From positions 44,183 through 108,182 of the forward strand of contig JAHBTI010000009.1 in assembly GCA_019638705.1 (NCBI GenBank): 64,000 bases of DNA, read 5' to 3'. The notes beneath the pieces were generated by a model. That model saw only the letters and a list, made by a program, of their open reading frames with translations. It ran no database searches and was not told the DNA's origin. A program made the position numbers and the translations under genes. Positions 22,271 to 33,293 of this stretch are shown piece by piece (the first letter of the stretch is position 1; every line of letters begins with the position of its first letter). The stretch is from Bacteroidota bacterium (GTDB lineage: Bacteria; Bacteroidota; Bacteroidia; B-17B0; Aurantibacillaceae).

Positions 22271-25102
22271 TTATTCAACAATTATTTTTCCTGAAACGGT
22301 TTGTTTGCCTCCCGAAATGATTTGATAGAAATAAATTCCCTTGCCGTTTTCTATGCGAACGGTATTTTTCACATCATTCAAATCGCTTATCATTACCTGC
22401 TGCCCGATAAGGTTGGTGATTAAAACCTTTGTTTCGGTTTCAAAATTTCCTTCAAAGAAAATTTCGCCGTTGGTAGGATTAGGATAAACTTTCAAGTCCA
22501 CATTTCCGCCTTTCAATTTATCAATTCCCACACAGGCATCTACCGTTTGCGTATGAGTTGCAGAATTTAAACAGCCCTCGGCACTCATTCCTGTAACGCT
22601 GTAAGTTGTAGTAACCGACGGCGAAACAAGCGTTGTGAGCAGGGTTGAACCTGTACTCCATGTGTAAGTGCTTGCGCCTGTTCCTGAAAGCACAACACTT
22701 TCTCCTTTGCAAATAACGGCGGTGGTTTTAATGCCAACGGCAGGTAATCCATTCACGGTAATTTCAACTGTTTCTTCTTTCATGCACACATTAGTACCTG
22801 TTCCCACAACAGTATAGCTTGTGGTAACAGAAGGCTCAACAAGCAGCGTATGCGACATTGAACCTGTACTCCATGTGTAGCTGTTTGCACCTGTACCTGT
22901 GAGTGTAACGCTTATTCCCTCGCAAATAACGGCGGTGGTATTATTATTTGCGCTCAAAATATCAATGCCAAGCACAGGCGGATTCATAACCGTAATTACA
23001 AATGTTTTTGTGGTAACACAAAGGTTTCCGTCAATGTCGGTTAAAGTAAAGGTACTTGTTTCTGAGGGTAAAAGGATTGCGATGTCCCCTGTATCGCCGT
23101 TGCTCCATGTATAATTAGAGCCACCACCCGCTGTTTGTGTAACAGAAGCCCCCAAACAAACCGTGTTATTGCCCGTAACGCTTAGGACAGGTACAGGAAA
23201 CAAACCGACGCTTACCGTTTTTGAATAAATGCAAGATGTTCCGCCTGCCAGCAGCGTATAGATTGAGTTTGGTGCTATCGGTGTAACAACGGTGGTGGAA
23301 TCATCAATGTGAACGCCTGCCGTCCATGTATAACTCAAGGCATTTCCCCAAGCGGAAAGTGTGCTTGTTGCGCCAATGCCTGCACAAAGGCTTGCATCGG
23401 AAACGGCTGTACTCACGGTCATGTTTTTTACGGTGATGCTTGCCGTGCCTGTGTTGCAACCTGCCTGCGCCACTACCAGCACCGAATACGATGATGTTGC
23501 ACCGTTGTTGGTAATTGCAACGGCTGTGCCTGTTGCGCCTGTACCCCATATTGCATCGGAGGCATTTTGAACGCTTGCATTAACCACACCGTTTTGACAT
23601 ACCAACAGTTGAGAAGAAGGCAAAATATTTACCACCGCAGGCGGAACAGTTACCGAAAACTCGGAAACGGAAAAGGTAACATTGTCAAGATATACAAAGT
23701 TGGCTGTTAAATCTAAATTATTTGTTACCGATGGTTCGCCATACACGGTTGGAATTAAATATGTGGTGTTATTCGGTTCAAGCACTTCGGCGGCAATGTG
23801 CGGAAACATTATTTTTCCTGCGGTGCTTACGTTGCAAGACGTGAAATTTTTTGTTTGTGTCCAAGTACCGTTTGTTACGTTGTAAGCCTTACCGAATAAA
23901 TCAGGCAAACTGTTTTGAGTTCCCAAAGAGTAATTTGAATTATCCGTCCATGTGAAAAATACTTTTGTTCCGTCCTTGCTTCGTGAAGCTTGCGGTGCTT
24001 GCCATTGTGTGGCAAATGTTGTAACACCAAAAGCGTGCGGCGAACCGTTTACGTTTCCTAAATCAACGGCTACCCACAGTCCGTCTTTCATGGTAATGTC
24101 GTACATGTGATGCCATGCGTTGTAATTAAATGTGTATCCTGTTGAACTTCCTACGGTAGTAATCATGTGCGGAATACCGTTTGCATCCACCACCAAATCA
24201 TTTCCGGGATTCATGGATACGTTAGAGCCACCGGGTACGTTAGAGGTAATGCAACTGAATTTGGTAAGGTCAACTTCAATAGGTCCGTTCCAAGTATTAC
24301 CGCCGTCAGTAGTTTTATAAAATACAGGATATAAACCAAGTCCGGGTTTAGCAGAATTAAGATGTGCCGGAAAACAAAACCAACCGATATTTCCTGTCGG
24401 GTCAAAGGCAATGTTAAAGTCAATATCAACAACTGTGGGTACAGAAATAAATGTGGGAGTAACGGAATAATTCATGTTCCATACAAAATCATTAGCACCG
24501 CTGTTCCACACACCTTTATACACTTTAAAGCCCGTAATGGCAGCAGGTGCATGGGCATCAATCGCCCACATCTCGCCCGTTGCTCCCGGAACCAAAGAAT
24601 TAGGGCATTGATTCTGACCAATACCATTTTGATTATAGGTGTTTGTTGTACCTGTTGAGTTAAATGTGGAAACACCTGTTTGCACACCTATCCAAGCGCC
24701 AAGTGTGGAGTCAATAACGGGGTTCATAAAACTCATGTAGGCGTTTGCCGTGTTGGTATTAGCCGATGGATTGTATATTGCCACATTCGGATAGCGGTGC
24801 GGATACAGATAAGGCATATTTATTACGCCCTGATTTAATGTCCATGCTGTACCGCCGTTGGTGGAAATATCATAACGTATGTGCCCTGAGCTTCCGCCAT
24901 AAAGCCCTGCATCGTTTCGGTGAATAAACGTAACGGTGTTAAGGTCTTTATCAGCGGCAATGGAGCTTGTTCCGTTTCTGATAAGTGTAATCATGTTGCT
25001 TGCAGAGCCTAAGTTTACAGGTGCTCCGCATTGCGCGTTAATTGTGTTTTGCAGCAATGCCGACGATGCCAGCAATGCAAAAAGGGTGTAATTTTTTTTC
25101 AT
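22271..25102 (-). CDS. Large secreted protein with type IX C-terminal sorting domain
   Basis: The 943-residue protein starts at the ATG at 25102, with signal peptide MKKNYTLFALLASSALLQNTINAQ. The first ~500 residues look like a BNR/sialidase-like beta-propeller repeat protein (TTDGGNTWNGPIEVDL, STNGGTAWTLNQ). The second half has four to five Ig-like repeats, each around TYTWSTGS and SVTTTYTV. The end is a type A T9SS sorting signal (LKVYPNPTNGEIFFEG ... GIYFYQIISGGKQTVSGKIIVE). It should be exported by the T9SS encoded nearby and attached or released at the cell surface. No catalytic residues were recognised. Confidence 0.85.
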   Translation of the reverse strand: MKKNYTLFALLASSALLQNTINAQCGAPVNLGSASNMITLIRNGTSSIAADKDLNTVTFIHRNDAGLYGGSSGHIRYDISTNGGTAWTLNQGVINMPYLYPHRYPNVAIYNPSANTNTANAYMSFMNPVIDSTLGAWIGVQTGVSTFNSTGTTNTYNQNGIGQNQCPNSLVPGATGEMWAIDAHAPAAITGFKVYKGVWNSGANDFVWNMNYSVTPTFISVPTVVDIDFNIAFDPTGNIGWFCFPAHLNSAKPGLGLYPVFYKTTDGGNTWNGPIEVDLTKFSCITSNVPGGSNVSMNPGNDLVVDANGIPHMITTVGSSTGYTFNYNAWHHMYDITMKDGLWVAVDLGNVNGSPHAFGVTTFATQWQAPQASRSKDGTKVFFTWTDNSNYSLGTQNSLPDLFGKAYNVTNGTWTQTKNFTSCNVSTAGKIMFPHIAAEVLEPNNTTYLIPTVYGEPSVTNNLDLTANFVYLDNVTFSVSEFSVTVPPAVVNILPSSQLLVCQNGVVNASVQNASDAIWGTGATGTAVAITNNGATSSYSVLVVAQAGCNTGTASITVKNMTVSTAVSDASLCAGIGATSTLSAWGNALSYTWTAGVHIDDSTTVVTPIAPNSIYTLLAGGTSCIYSKTVSVGLFPVPVLSVTGNNTVCLGASVTQTAGGGSNYTWSNGDTGDIAILLPSETSTFTLTDIDGNLCVTTKTFVITVMNPPVLGIDILSANNNTTAVICEGISVTLTGTGANSYTWSTGSMSHTLLVEPSVTTSYTVVGTGTNVCMKEETVEITVNGLPAVGIKTTAVICKGESVVLSGTGASTYTWSTGSTLLTTLVSPSVTTTYSVTGMSAEGCLNSATHTQTVDACVGIDKLKGGNVDLKVYPNPTNGEIFFEGNFETETKVLITNLIGQQVMISDLNDVKNTVRIENGKGIYFYQIISGGKQTVSGKIIVE

Positions 25103-25190
25103 AGAAATCTGTTTTTTAGTGTGAAACAAAAATGAATTGCCCAACTAAAGTAGTAAATCAAATGTTAAAACGCAAACATTTGTTAAAATT

Positions 25191-28010
25191 TTACACCAAT
25201 TTCTCTGCCAAGTACCTCGCCGTGTAACTTTTTTTCTCTTTAATTAAATTTTCGGGAGTTCCCTCAAACACAATATTACCGCCCTGTTCGCCACCTTCGG
25301 GACCAATGTCAATAATCCAGTCGGCACATTTTATTACGTCCAAATTGTGTTCAATCACCACAATGGAATGTCCTTTTTTCAAAAGCGCGTCAAACGATTT
25401 TAAAAGCTTTGCCACATCGTGAAAATGCAAACCTGTAGTTGGCTCGTCAAACACAAACAAAGTAGGTTGCGTGTTGTTTATGGCAATTAAAAAACTGGCA
25501 AGCTTAATACGTTGCGCTTCACCGCCGCTTAATGTGCTGCTGCTTTGTCCCAATTGCACATAGCCCAAACCTACGGCTTGCAAGGCGCGTAACTTCTCTA
25601 CAATTTTTACGGCGGTTTTATTTTCTTCGTCTGCGCCGAAAAATTCAACAGCATCATCAACCGTCATGTCCAACACATCGGAAATTGTTTTGTTTTTATA
25701 CAACACTTCCAAAGTTTCGGCTTTGTATCGCCTGCCTTTGCAGGTGTCACAAAGCAATTGAATGTCTGCCATAAATTGCATTTCCACCGTAATTTCACCT
25801 TCGCCCTGGCACACTTCGCAACGCCCGCCTTCCACATTGAAAGAAAAAAATCCCGCTTTGTAATTTCTTGCTTTGGCTAAACCTTGCTCTGCAAAGAGAT
25901 TGCGCACTTCGTCAAATGCTTTGATGTAAGTAACAGGATTGCTGCGTGAAGATTTTCCGATTGGGTTTTGGTCAATAAATTCTAAGTGTTTTATTCGGTT
26001 TAAACTTCCGCCGAGCAAATGCTCTGCTTTCACGTTTTCGTAATAACCGTCTAAATACCGCTGCACATAAGGAATTAAGCCGCGTTTAATAATTGTGGAT
26101 TTTCCAGAACCACTCACGCCCGTTACGCAACACAGCACATTCAAAGGAAATTTTACTGAAATGTTTTTGAGATTGTGTTCCGTTAAATTTTTTATTTCAA
26201 TACATTCTTTCCACTTCCGGCGATTAAGCGGCACCTCAATTTTTAATTGATTAGTCAAATATTTTGAGGTATAACCGTTTTTATTTTTCAGCAAATCATC
26301 ATGCTTACCTTGAAAAACCAAGTGTCCACCACCGCTACCCGCTTCGGGACCAATGTCAATGAGTTGGTCTGATTGTCGCATAATTTCTTCATCGTGTTCA
26401 ACAATAATCACGGTGTTGCCTTGTTGTTGCAAAGAACGTAATACTTTTATCAAACGTTCCGTATCTCTTGGGTGAAGTCCGATACTTGGCTCGTCTAAAA
26501 TATAAAGACTGCCGACTAAGGTACTTCCCAACTGTGTCGCCAAATTTATGCGCTGACTTTCGCCACCGCTCAATGTATTCGCCACACGGTTGAGTGTGAG
26601 GTAACCAAGCCCAACGTCCAACAAATATTGCAAACGGTTATTTATTTCAATCAACAAACGCGAAGCAATTTTTGTATCGTGTTCGTCTAATTTCAAATTT
26701 TTAAAAAAGGGCAACAAGTCTTCCACAGGTGCAAGCACCAAATCGTTGATGCACTTTCCTGCAATTTTTACATAGTTCGCGTCTTTGCGTAATCGCGTGC
26801 CTTCGCAATCGGGACAAGTTGTTTTTCCGCGATAACGCGCTAACATCACACGGTATTGAATTTTATACGTTTCTTTTTCCAACATTTTGAAAAACGCATT
26901 AATGCCTTCAAAATGTTCGTTGCCTTTCCACAAAAGTTCATAGTCTTTTTTAGATAATTCTGCAATAGGCTTGTGAACAGGGAAATTAAACTTGTGCGCA
27001 TTTTTTATGAGTTGATTTTTGTACCAACTCATCGTTTCGCCGTTCCAACAGGCAACAGCATTATCATACACCGATAAACTTTTGTTCGGAATAACCAAAT
27101 CGGGGTCAATGCCTATGACAGAGCCGAAACCCTCGCAGGTCTTGCACGCGCCAATCGGATTATTGAACGTGAAAAAATTCACGCTCGGTTCTTCAAAACT
27201 AATTCCGTCCAACTCAAACAAATTGCTAAACGTGTGCTTGTCGTAAGTTGCGTTTTCTTTTTCAACCCAAATACAACATTCGCCGTTGCCCTCGTAAAAT
27301 GCAGTTTGTACGCTGTCGCCCGCACGGTTTACAAAATCTTCATCTTCGGGTTGAGTAACCAAACGGTCAATCAACAAAAAAACTTCGGCGTTTTTTTTCA
27401 GGCTTTTAAAATCAATTTCGCTGATACGAAAAATTTTTCCGTCAATCACGGCACGCGAAAAACCTTGCTGCGAAAGCAATTCCAACTGCTTTTGAAAAGT
27501 TCGGTCTTTGACTTCTTTTACTTTTGAAAGTATGAGCGTTTTCGCTTCGGGTTTCAAGGCAACAATAAAATTTACCACATCGCTAACCGTTTGCCGTTTC
27601 ACCTGCTTGCCGCTAATTGGGCTGTATGTCTTGCCAATTCTGGCAAACAGCAGTTTAAAGTAATCGTAAATTTCGGTAATCGTTCCTACGGTGCTGCGCG
27701 GATTGCGTGAAATTACTTTTTGCTCAATGGCAATGGCTGGCGAAATTCCTTTGATGTAATCCACCTGCGGTTTTTCCAAACGACCTAAAAACTGACGTGC
27801 ATACGCCGACAAACTTTCCACATAACGGCGTTGCCCTTCGGCATACAAAGTATCAAAAGCAAGCGAAGATTTTCCCGAACCCGAAAGCCCTGTGATTACC
27901 ACCATTTTGTTGCGCGGAATAGCAACATCAATGTTTTTCAAATTGTGCATACGCGCACCTTTGATAATGATAAATTCTTTGGGATTTAATTTTGTAATGT
28001 CTGTGTTCAT
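25191..28010 (-). CDS. uvrA: Excinuclease ABC subunit A
   Basis: This 939-residue damage-recognition ATPase of nucleotide excision repair has two ABC modules. Visible motifs are [35 protein letters not shown] (first Walker A), [10 protein letters not shown] zinc site, [47 protein letters not shown] (second Walker A), [10 protein letters not shown] ... CDTCKGRRY zinc site and [15 protein letters not shown] ... [14 protein letters not shown] chose the ATG at 28010. The longer reading's N-terminus comes from a dispersed repeat and lacks family sequence. Confidence 0.96.
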   Translation of the reverse strand: MNTDITKLNPKEFIIIKGARMHNLKNIDVAIPRNKMVVITGLSGSGKSSLAFDTLYAEGQRRYVESLSAYARQFLGRLEKPQVDYIKGISPAIAIEQKVISRNPRSTVGTITEIYDYFKLLFARIGKTYSPISGKQVKRQTVSDVVNFIVALKPEAKTLILSKVKEVKDRTFQKQLELLSQQGFSRAVIDGKIFRISEIDFKSLKKNAEVFLLIDRLVTQPEDEDFVNRAGDSVQTAFYEGNGECCIWVEKENATYDKHTFSNLFELDGISFEEPSVNFFTFNNPIGACKTCEGFGSVIGIDPDLVIPNKSLSVYDNAVACWNGETMSWYKNQLIKNAHKFNFPVHKPIAELSKKDYELLWKGNEHFEGINAFFKMLEKETYKIQYRVMLARYRGKTTCPDCEGTRLRKDANYVKIAGKCINDLVLAPVEDLLPFFKNLKLDEHDTKIASRLLIEINNRLQYLLDVGLGYLTLNRVANTLSGGESQRINLATQLGSTLVGSLYILDEPSIGLHPRDTERLIKVLRSLQQQGNTVIIVEHDEEIMRQSDQLIDIGPEAGSGGGHLVFQGKHDDLLKNKNGYTSKYLTNQLKIEVPLNRRKWKECIEIKNLTEHNLKNISVKFPLNVLCCVTGVSGSGKSTIIKRGLIPYVQRYLDGYYENVKAEHLLGGSLNRIKHLEFIDQNPIGKSSRSNPVTYIKAFDEVRNLFAEQGLAKARNYKAGFFSFNVEGGRCEVCQGEGEITVEMQFMADIQLLCDTCKGRRYKAETLEVLYKNKTISDVLDMTVDDAVEFFGADEENKTAVKIVEKLRALQAVGLGYVQLGQSSSTLSGGEAQRIKLASFLIAINNTQPTLFVFDEPTTGLHFHDVAKLLKSFDALLKKGHSIVVIEHNLDVIKCADWIIDIGPEGGEQGGNIVFEGTPENLIKEKKSYTARYLAEKLV

Positions 28011-28016
28011 ATTATC

Positions 28017-28142
28017 AAACCACAGAGGCACAGAGGGCACAGAGAAATTTTCTGTGTTTTGTGTCACTGTATTTTTTTACTTTTTACTTCCATGTTATTA
28101 TATAATGACACAAAAAACTCTGTGTTCTCTGTGCCTCTGTGT
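28017..28142. repeat. Dispersed 'cacagaggcac' repeat, copy 4
   Basis: The left arm (about 28018-28048, ACCACAGAGGCACAGAGGGC) and right arm (about 28112-28140, TCTCTGTGCCTCTGTGTT) are inverted copies around a ~60-bp AT-rich centre. It lies between uvrA and the NamZ-type gene. Confidence 0.8.
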
Positions 28143-28150
28143 TGAATTTT

Positions 28151-29368
28151 TCAAAAATCCGCATACAGCAAATATTTTTTTCTGATGAGCTTAAAGGCTT
28201 CAAGGTCTTTTTGCCATGATTGGCGAATTTCATTTTTCGAAACATTATTTTTTATTTGCTCTTGCAATGTGCTGTTGCCTGCGTGATAATTAAAATTCTT
28301 ATCAAAAAAATCATTATGGTTAAATCTCTCATAAAATACTTTTAGTTTTTCTATATTTATTTTCCCATGAATAACTGTACCATTTTTAAAAATATATGCC
28401 ATTAGCTGTCGGTTTCCTGTATAATCTTCTCCATAACAAGTTTGATTTACATACTTCGGATTTTTTGAAAGTGCTGTTGCTCTCGGCGTAAAACTGGAAA
28501 GTATGGTATCAAGGTTAGGGTGTCCCAATACTTGAAAAGGTTTATCTGTTCCTCTGCCCACGCTCATTATTGTTCCTTCAAACAAGCCTAAACTTGGATA
28601 ATTTAATATTGCAATCATATTTGGCAGATTTGGTGAGGGTTTTACGGGTAATTCGTAAATCTGTTTTCTGTCGTAATTTTTTAATTCAATTACGGTGAGT
28701 TTACATTGCACACTATCTCTCAACCATTTTTCGCCGTTAATCATTTTGGCGTATTCGCCAATGGTCATGCCGTAAACTATGGGCACAGGGTGCATTCCCA
28801 AAAAACTTTTAAACTGGGGTTTCAACACAGGTCCGTCCATGTAAAAGCCGTTGGGGTTTGGTCTGTCTAACACAATGCACTCTTTTTCATTTTCGGCACA
28901 GGCTTCCATAACGTAGTGCAACGTGGAAATATAAGTGTAAAAACGCACGCCCACATCTTGAATGTCAAACACTAACACATCAATATTTTTGAGTTGTTCT
29001 TTGGTAGGTTTTTTGTTTGCGCCGTATAATGAAATAACGGGCAAATTTGTTTTACTGTCTTTTCCGTTTCCCACTTTTTCACCTGCTTCCGCATCGCCGC
29101 GAAAACCATGTTCGGGCGAAAATATTTTCTTCACGTTTACATTCAACTTTAGCAACGTGTCCACAAGGCTTGTGTTTCCTACTATTCCCGTAGCGTTGGT
29201 AACAATGCCCACACGTTTGTTTTTTAATAGCGGCAAATAGTTTTCGGTTTGTTGCGCGCCTGTGGTTACAGCAGTGTAATCTTTTATTACAAGCAGTTGT
29301 GATTGCGCGGTTGCAAACAGCGAAAGAAAAAGAAATAAGTAAATCAAATGATTATTTTTGCGCTTCAT
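28151..29368 (-). CDS. NamZ-type exo-beta-N-acetylmuramidase (DUF1343)
   Basis: The 405-residue protein starts at the ATG at 29368 with signal peptide [23 protein letters not shown]. Family segments are [94 protein letters not shown] and [26 protein letters not shown]1343 members such as Tannerella NamZ release terminal MurNAc from peptidoglycan fragments, so a role in cell-wall recycling in the periplasm is likely. Its start overlaps the start region of the divergent permease gene. A TACCTTTG box at 29423-29430, inside that gene, may be its promoter. Confidence 0.85.
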   Translation of the reverse strand: MKRKNNHLIYLFLFLSLFATAQSQLLVIKDYTAVTTGAQQTENYLPLLKNKRVGIVTNATGIVGNTSLVDTLLKLNVNVKKIFSPEHGFRGDAEAGEKVGNGKDSKTNLPVISLYGANKKPTKEQLKNIDVLVFDIQDVGVRFYTYISTLHYVMEACAENEKECIVLDRPNPNGFYMDGPVLKPQFKSFLGMHPVPIVYGMTIGEYAKMINGEKWLRDSVQCKLTVIELKNYDRKQIYELPVKPSPNLPNMIAILNYPSLGLFEGTIMSVGRGTDKPFQVLGHPNLDTILSSFTPRATALSKNPKYVNQTCYGEDYTGNRQLMAYIFKNGTVIHGKINIEKLKVFYERFNHNDFFDKNFNYHAGNSTLQEQIKNNVSKNEIRQSWQKDLEAFKLIRKKYLLYADF

Positions 29369-30641
29369 TATTTTGAGTGTAGAAAAATTAATAGCCGACC
29401 GAATTTCAACTTCCAATCAGAGCAAAGGTAACATCTCAAAACCGATTGTGAAAATCGGAGTTATCGGCATTGCTATTGGCATGGCAGTTATGCTGCTTTC
29501 GCTGAGTATTGTGCTGGGGTTTAAAAATGAAATTATCGGCAAAATTACTGGCTTAACCACGCACATCGCTATCAGCAGCATTAATGTCAATTCAAGCAAC
29601 GAACCCGAACCGATTGTCATCAGCGAAGACACTTTGAAACTATTGCGGGATTTTAAATTCGTGAAACACATTCAAGGCACGGCGTTTAAAAACGGCATTG
29701 TAAAAACGGACACCGAAAACGAGGGCATTATTTTAAAAGGCGTTGGCACGGATTATGATTTTGCGTTTTTGGAAAAACATTTGCAACAAGGTCGTTTGCC
29801 CGATTTTTCAGGCGAAGAAACAAGCAACGAAGTGTTGATAAGCGAAGCCTTAGCCAAAAAATTAGATTTAAAACTGAACGGAAAAATGCTGGTGTATTTT
29901 ATTTCGCAACACGCGGTTTACGATGAGGAAATGCGCCGAAACGTGATAAAATACGAGCGACGCTCGCGCAATTTTACAATATGCGGCATTTTTAAAACCG
30001 ATTTTGCCGACTTTGACAAAACTTTGAGTATTGTGGATATTCGCCAAATACGGCGTTTAAATTATTGGGATAAAAATCAAGTTGCCAACTACGAAATTAC
30101 ACTCAAAGATTTTTCAAAATTGGAAGCAAACGATGAGGAAGTTTGGAATTTGCTCGGATACAATTACCAGGTAAGTAACGTAAAAGAATTGTATTATAAC
30201 ATTTTTATGTGGTTAGATAAATTGGACATTAACGGCATAATTATTATTGTGCTTATGGTATTGGTTGCCACCATCAACATGATTACGGCTTTGCTCATTC
30301 TCATTTTAGAACGTACAAACATGGTTGGTTTATTAAAAGCATTGGGCATGACAAACATTAACGTGCGAAAAATATTTCTTTACATCAGTTTTAAACTCAT
30401 AGCCAAAGGCTTGCTTTGGGGAAATATTGCAGGCATTGGTTTGTGTTTGCTGCAATATTATTTCCACATTGCCAAATTAGACAGCGAAACCTATTACATT
30501 GATGCCGTTGCCGTGCAAATAAACTGGTTGTATTTTTTGTTGCTGAACGTTGGAACGTTTTTGGTTTGCGTACTCATGCTCATTTTCCCTACGCTTATTA
30601 TTACGCGCTTAACGCCGATTAAGACCTTGAAATTTGATTGA
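29358..30641 (+). CDS. FtsX/LolE-like ABC transporter permease
   Basis: The 427-residue inner-membrane protein has one N-terminal membrane helix (IVKIGVIGIAIGMAVMLLSLSIVLGF), a periplasmic MacB-like domain (about residues 50-250) and three C-terminal helices. The FtsX motif is VATINMITALLILILERTNMVGLLKALGMTNINVRKIFLY. LolC/LolE-type permeases extract lipoproteins for the outer membrane; the ATPase is not adjacent. The start is uncertain: TTG at 29358 or TTG at 29373. A TATTTTTG box ends at 29360, which favours the downstream start. Confidence 0.82.
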   Translation: MRFIILSVEKLIADRISTSNQSKGNISKPIVKIGVIGIAIGMAVMLLSLSIVLGFKNEIIGKITGLTTHIAISSINVNSSNEPEPIVISEDTLKLLRDFKFVKHIQGTAFKNGIVKTDTENEGIILKGVGTDYDFAFLEKHLQQGRLPDFSGEETSNEVLISEALAKKLDLKLNGKMLVYFISQHAVYDEEMRRNVIKYERRSRNFTICGIFKTDFADFDKTLSIVDIRQIRRLNYWDKNQVANYEITLKDFSKLEANDEEVWNLLGYNYQVSNVKELYYNIFMWLDKLDINGIIIIVLMVLVATINMITALLILILERTNMVGLLKALGMTNINVRKIFLYISFKLIAKGLLWGNIAGIGLCLLQYYFHIAKLDSETYYIDAVAVQINWLYFLLLNVGTFLVCVLMLIFPTLIITRLTPIKTLKFD

Positions 30642-30672
30642 GCGATTGTGAATTTTGTCTAAGAAAATAATA

Positions 30673-30702
30673 TTGCAGCAAAAAAATATAGTCTTACTTT
30701 TG
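30673..30702 (+). promoter_or_regulatory. Promoter of the lipoprotein-glyS unit
   Basis: TTG (30673-30675), a 19-nt spacer and TACTTTTG (30695-30702) match the Bacteroidota consensus. The predicted leader to the ATG at 30734 is about 25 nt. Confidence 0.65.
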
Positions 30703-30733
30703 GCACGGTTTAATTTAAAAATCATTATAAAAA

Positions 30734-31582
30734 ATGAAAATAACACAGCAACTCACAGCATTGGGCTTTAGTGCCTTATTGCTTGCCTCATGCGGCGGAA
30801 ACCAAGAAAACGACGCCGTTTCGGAAACAACAGGCACGTTTGCCGATACCGAAGAATATACGGCAGACGACACCACCAAATTCAAATTTGATTTTACCAT
30901 TGCCAACATTCCCTCGCCTGCCGAAAGTATGCAGGAGTTTACCAAATGGAACGTGGGTTATGACAACAGCATTTTAAACAATCCGCAAAATGCCTCTAAA
31001 TATTCCACCGAATTTCAGCGCAGCATTAATTTGGGCATTTATAATATTGATATGGCTTATGCCATGATTAGCGACAACGGACAAGATGTGCTGCAATACA
31101 TGAAACCCATTTTAACCGTTAGCGATGCCTTGGGCTTAAAAGGTGCTATGAACACCATGGTGGGACAACGCGCCGAAAGCAACCTGAGCAATAAAGACAG
31201 TTTGTTTAAAATTTTGGACGAAATTTTTGTGAAAAGCGATACTTACCTGCGCACCAACGAGCGCGTTTACACCGCCGCCACCGTGTTTGCAGGAAGCTGG
31301 TTAGAAAGTCTGTACATTACCTGCAAACTAAGCGAAAAAACAAGCCCCGACATGAAAGAACAGGCGCGTAAACATTTGTGGGAACAGCGTTTTCACTTGG
31401 GCAACTTAATTAATTTGCTGAACGATTATAAAGGCAAAAAAGACTGCTCGGAATTGGTTGCGGCATTAAAACCGATTCACGAAGAAATTGTTGCCGCAAA
31501 ACAACCAAACGAATTAACCGATGAAAAATTTAACTCCATTGCCAATCAACTTTCTGCTTTGAGAGATAAACTTGTGAGCTAA
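30734..31582 (+). CDS. Lipoprotein of unknown function
   Basis: The 282-residue lipoprotein has signal and lipidation cysteine in LGFSALLLASCGGN (Cys20). An acidic linker rich in T/E/D precedes a mostly helical domain with FTKWNVGYDNSILNNPQNASKYSTEFQRSINLGIYNIDMAYAMI and AATVFAGSWLESLYITCKL. No known catalytic motif. It is 5 bp upstream of glyS and probably co-transcribed, though a functional link to tRNA charging is not suggested by the sequence. Confidence 0.75.
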   Translation: MKITQQLTALGFSALLLASCGGNQENDAVSETTGTFADTEEYTADDTTKFKFDFTIANIPSPAESMQEFTKWNVGYDNSILNNPQNASKYSTEFQRSINLGIYNIDMAYAMISDNGQDVLQYMKPILTVSDALGLKGAMNTMVGQRAESNLSNKDSLFKILDEIFVKSDTYLRTNERVYTAATVFAGSWLESLYITCKLSEKTSPDMKEQARKHLWEQRFHLGNLINLLNDYKGKKDCSELVAALKPIHEEIVAAKQPNELTDEKFNSIANQLSALRDKLVS

Positions 31583-31587
31583 AAACT

Positions 31588-33198
31588 ATGTCTGTAAAGC
31601 CCGAAGAATTTTTTAAACACGTTATTTCGCACAGCAAAGAGTACGGATTTATTTTCCAGAGCAGTGAAATTTATGACGGACTGAGCGCAGTATATGATTA
31701 CGGACAACTGGGTGCGGAACTCAAAAAAAACATTCGTGATTACTGGTGGAAAGCCATGGTGCAACTGCACGAAAACATTGTGGGCATTGATGCCGCCATT
31801 TTTATGCACCCCACCACATGGAAAGCCAGCGGACACGTTGATGCGTTTAACGACCCCCTGATTGATAACAAAGACAGTAAAAAACGTTATCGTGCCGATG
31901 TACTGATTGAAGACCACGTTGCGAAAATTGAAGATAAGATTGAGAAAGAAGTTGAGAAAGCCAGAAAAAAGTATTCAGGAATTGATAGTTCTAATCCAAA
32001 AGAAAAAGATTCTAAAAGGCTCTTAACTAAAGAAGAGGTTAGTTATATAAAATTTGACGAACAACTATTTCGTTCAACCAACGCGCGCGTGCTGGAATAC
32101 CAAAAGAAAATTGAGGACATCAACAATCGCTTTAAAACGGCACTCAACGATAATAATTTGGAAGAAGTAAAACAAATTATTGTGGATTTGGAAATTGTTT
32201 GCCCTATCAGCGGCAGCCGCAACTGGACAGAGGTTCGCCAGTTTAATCTGATGTTCAGCACCTCCATGGGTTCGGTGAGCGAAGATGCCAATACCATTTA
32301 TTTACGCCCCGAAACGGCGCAGGGTATTTTTGTAAATTACCTCAACGTGCAAAAAACAGGACGCATGAAAATTCCGTTTGGTATTGCGCAAACAGGTAAA
32401 GCATTTCGTAACGAAATTGTAGCGCGCCAATTTATTTTCCGTATGCGCGAATTTGAACAAATGGAAATGCAATTCTTCGTGAAACCCGGCACGGAAATGC
32501 AATGGTATGAGTACTGGAAAGAAGCGCGTTTGAAGTGGCATTTGTCGTTGGGTTTGGGCAAAGAAAAATACCGTTATCACGACCATTTAAAATTGGCGCA
32601 TTACGCCAACGCCGCCTGCGATATTGAACACGAATTTCCTTTTGGTTTCAAGGAACTGGAAGGCATACACTCGCGCACCGATTTTGATTTAAAGCAGCAC
32701 GAACAGTTCAGCGGAAAAAAACTGCAATACTTTGACCCCGAAGAAAACAAAAGTTATGTGCCTTATGTGGTAGAAACTTCGGTGGGTTTAGACCGTTTGT
32801 TTTTGTCGGTTTTATCTTCCGCTCTAAAAGAAGAAAAATTAGAAAATGATACACGCACGGTGTTGAGCCTCCCTCCTGCCCTTGCGCCGTACAAAGCCGC
32901 TGTTTTTCCGTTGGTGAAAAAAGACGGCTTGCCCGAACTGGCTGAAAACATTTTCAATAATTTGAAATTTGATTACAACGTGGCTTACGATGAAAAAGAC
33001 ACCGTTGGCAAGCGTTACCGCCGCCAAGATGCCATTGGCACGCCGTATTGCATAACCATTGACCACCAAAGTTTGGAAGATAACACCGTAACCGTACGCC
33101 TCCGCGATACCATGCAGCAATTCCGCATTAAAACAGAAGAATTACATTCGTTCTTAGAACCAAGAGTGAGTTTAACCGGTTTGCTGAAGACTTTATAA
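31588..33198 (+). CDS. glyS: Glycine--tRNA ligase (class II, homodimeric type)
   Basis: The 536-residue enzyme charges tRNA-Gly with glycine. Visible class II features are the N-terminal helix region FQSSEIYDGLSAVYDYGQLGAELKKNIRDYWW, LRPETAQGIFVNYL, motif 2 in FRNEIVARQFIFRMREFEQMEMQFFV and motif 3 in VVETSVGLDRLFLSVLSSA. The anticodon-binding domain LPPALAPYKAAVFPLVKK ... DEKDTVGKRYRRQDAIGTPYCITID follows. This is the eukaryote-like alpha-2 form, not the alpha2-beta2 form. A terminator follows. Confidence 0.95.
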   Translation: MSVKPEEFFKHVISHSKEYGFIFQSSEIYDGLSAVYDYGQLGAELKKNIRDYWWKAMVQLHENIVGIDAAIFMHPTTWKASGHVDAFNDPLIDNKDSKKRYRADVLIEDHVAKIEDKIEKEVEKARKKYSGIDSSNPKEKDSKRLLTKEEVSYIKFDEQLFRSTNARVLEYQKKIEDINNRFKTALNDNNLEEVKQIIVDLEIVCPISGSRNWTEVRQFNLMFSTSMGSVSEDANTIYLRPETAQGIFVNYLNVQKTGRMKIPFGIAQTGKAFRNEIVARQFIFRMREFEQMEMQFFVKPGTEMQWYEYWKEARLKWHLSLGLGKEKYRYHDHLKLAHYANAACDIEHEFPFGFKELEGIHSRTDFDLKQHEQFSGKKLQYFDPEENKSYVPYVVETSVGLDRLFLSVLSSALKEEKLENDTRTVLSLPPALAPYKAAVFPLVKKDGLPELAENIFNNLKFDYNVAYDEKDTVGKRYRRQDAIGTPYCITIDHQSLEDNTVTVRLRDTMQQFRIKTEELHSFLEPRVSLTGLLKTL

Positions 33199-33227
33199 CT
33201 TTTCAAACAGTTTCTCAACTTTTTATT

Positions 33228-33258
33228 AAAGGATAAGGCGTGGCTTTATCCTTTTTTT
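33228..33258 (+). terminator. glyS terminator
   Basis: A 9-bp perfect stem, AAAGGATAA (33228-33236) with TTATCCTTT (33246-33254), has a 9-nt loop and a T-run after it, 30 bp past the glyS stop. Confidence 0.75.
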
Positions 33259-33293
33259 GTACATTAGTTCCTTTCTTTAAAATACATGGCTTA

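Noticed and set aside
28011..28067. Longer UvrA N-terminus
   Set aside because: The 19 extra residues are translated from a dispersed repeat. UvrA family sequence begins near the ATG at 28010.
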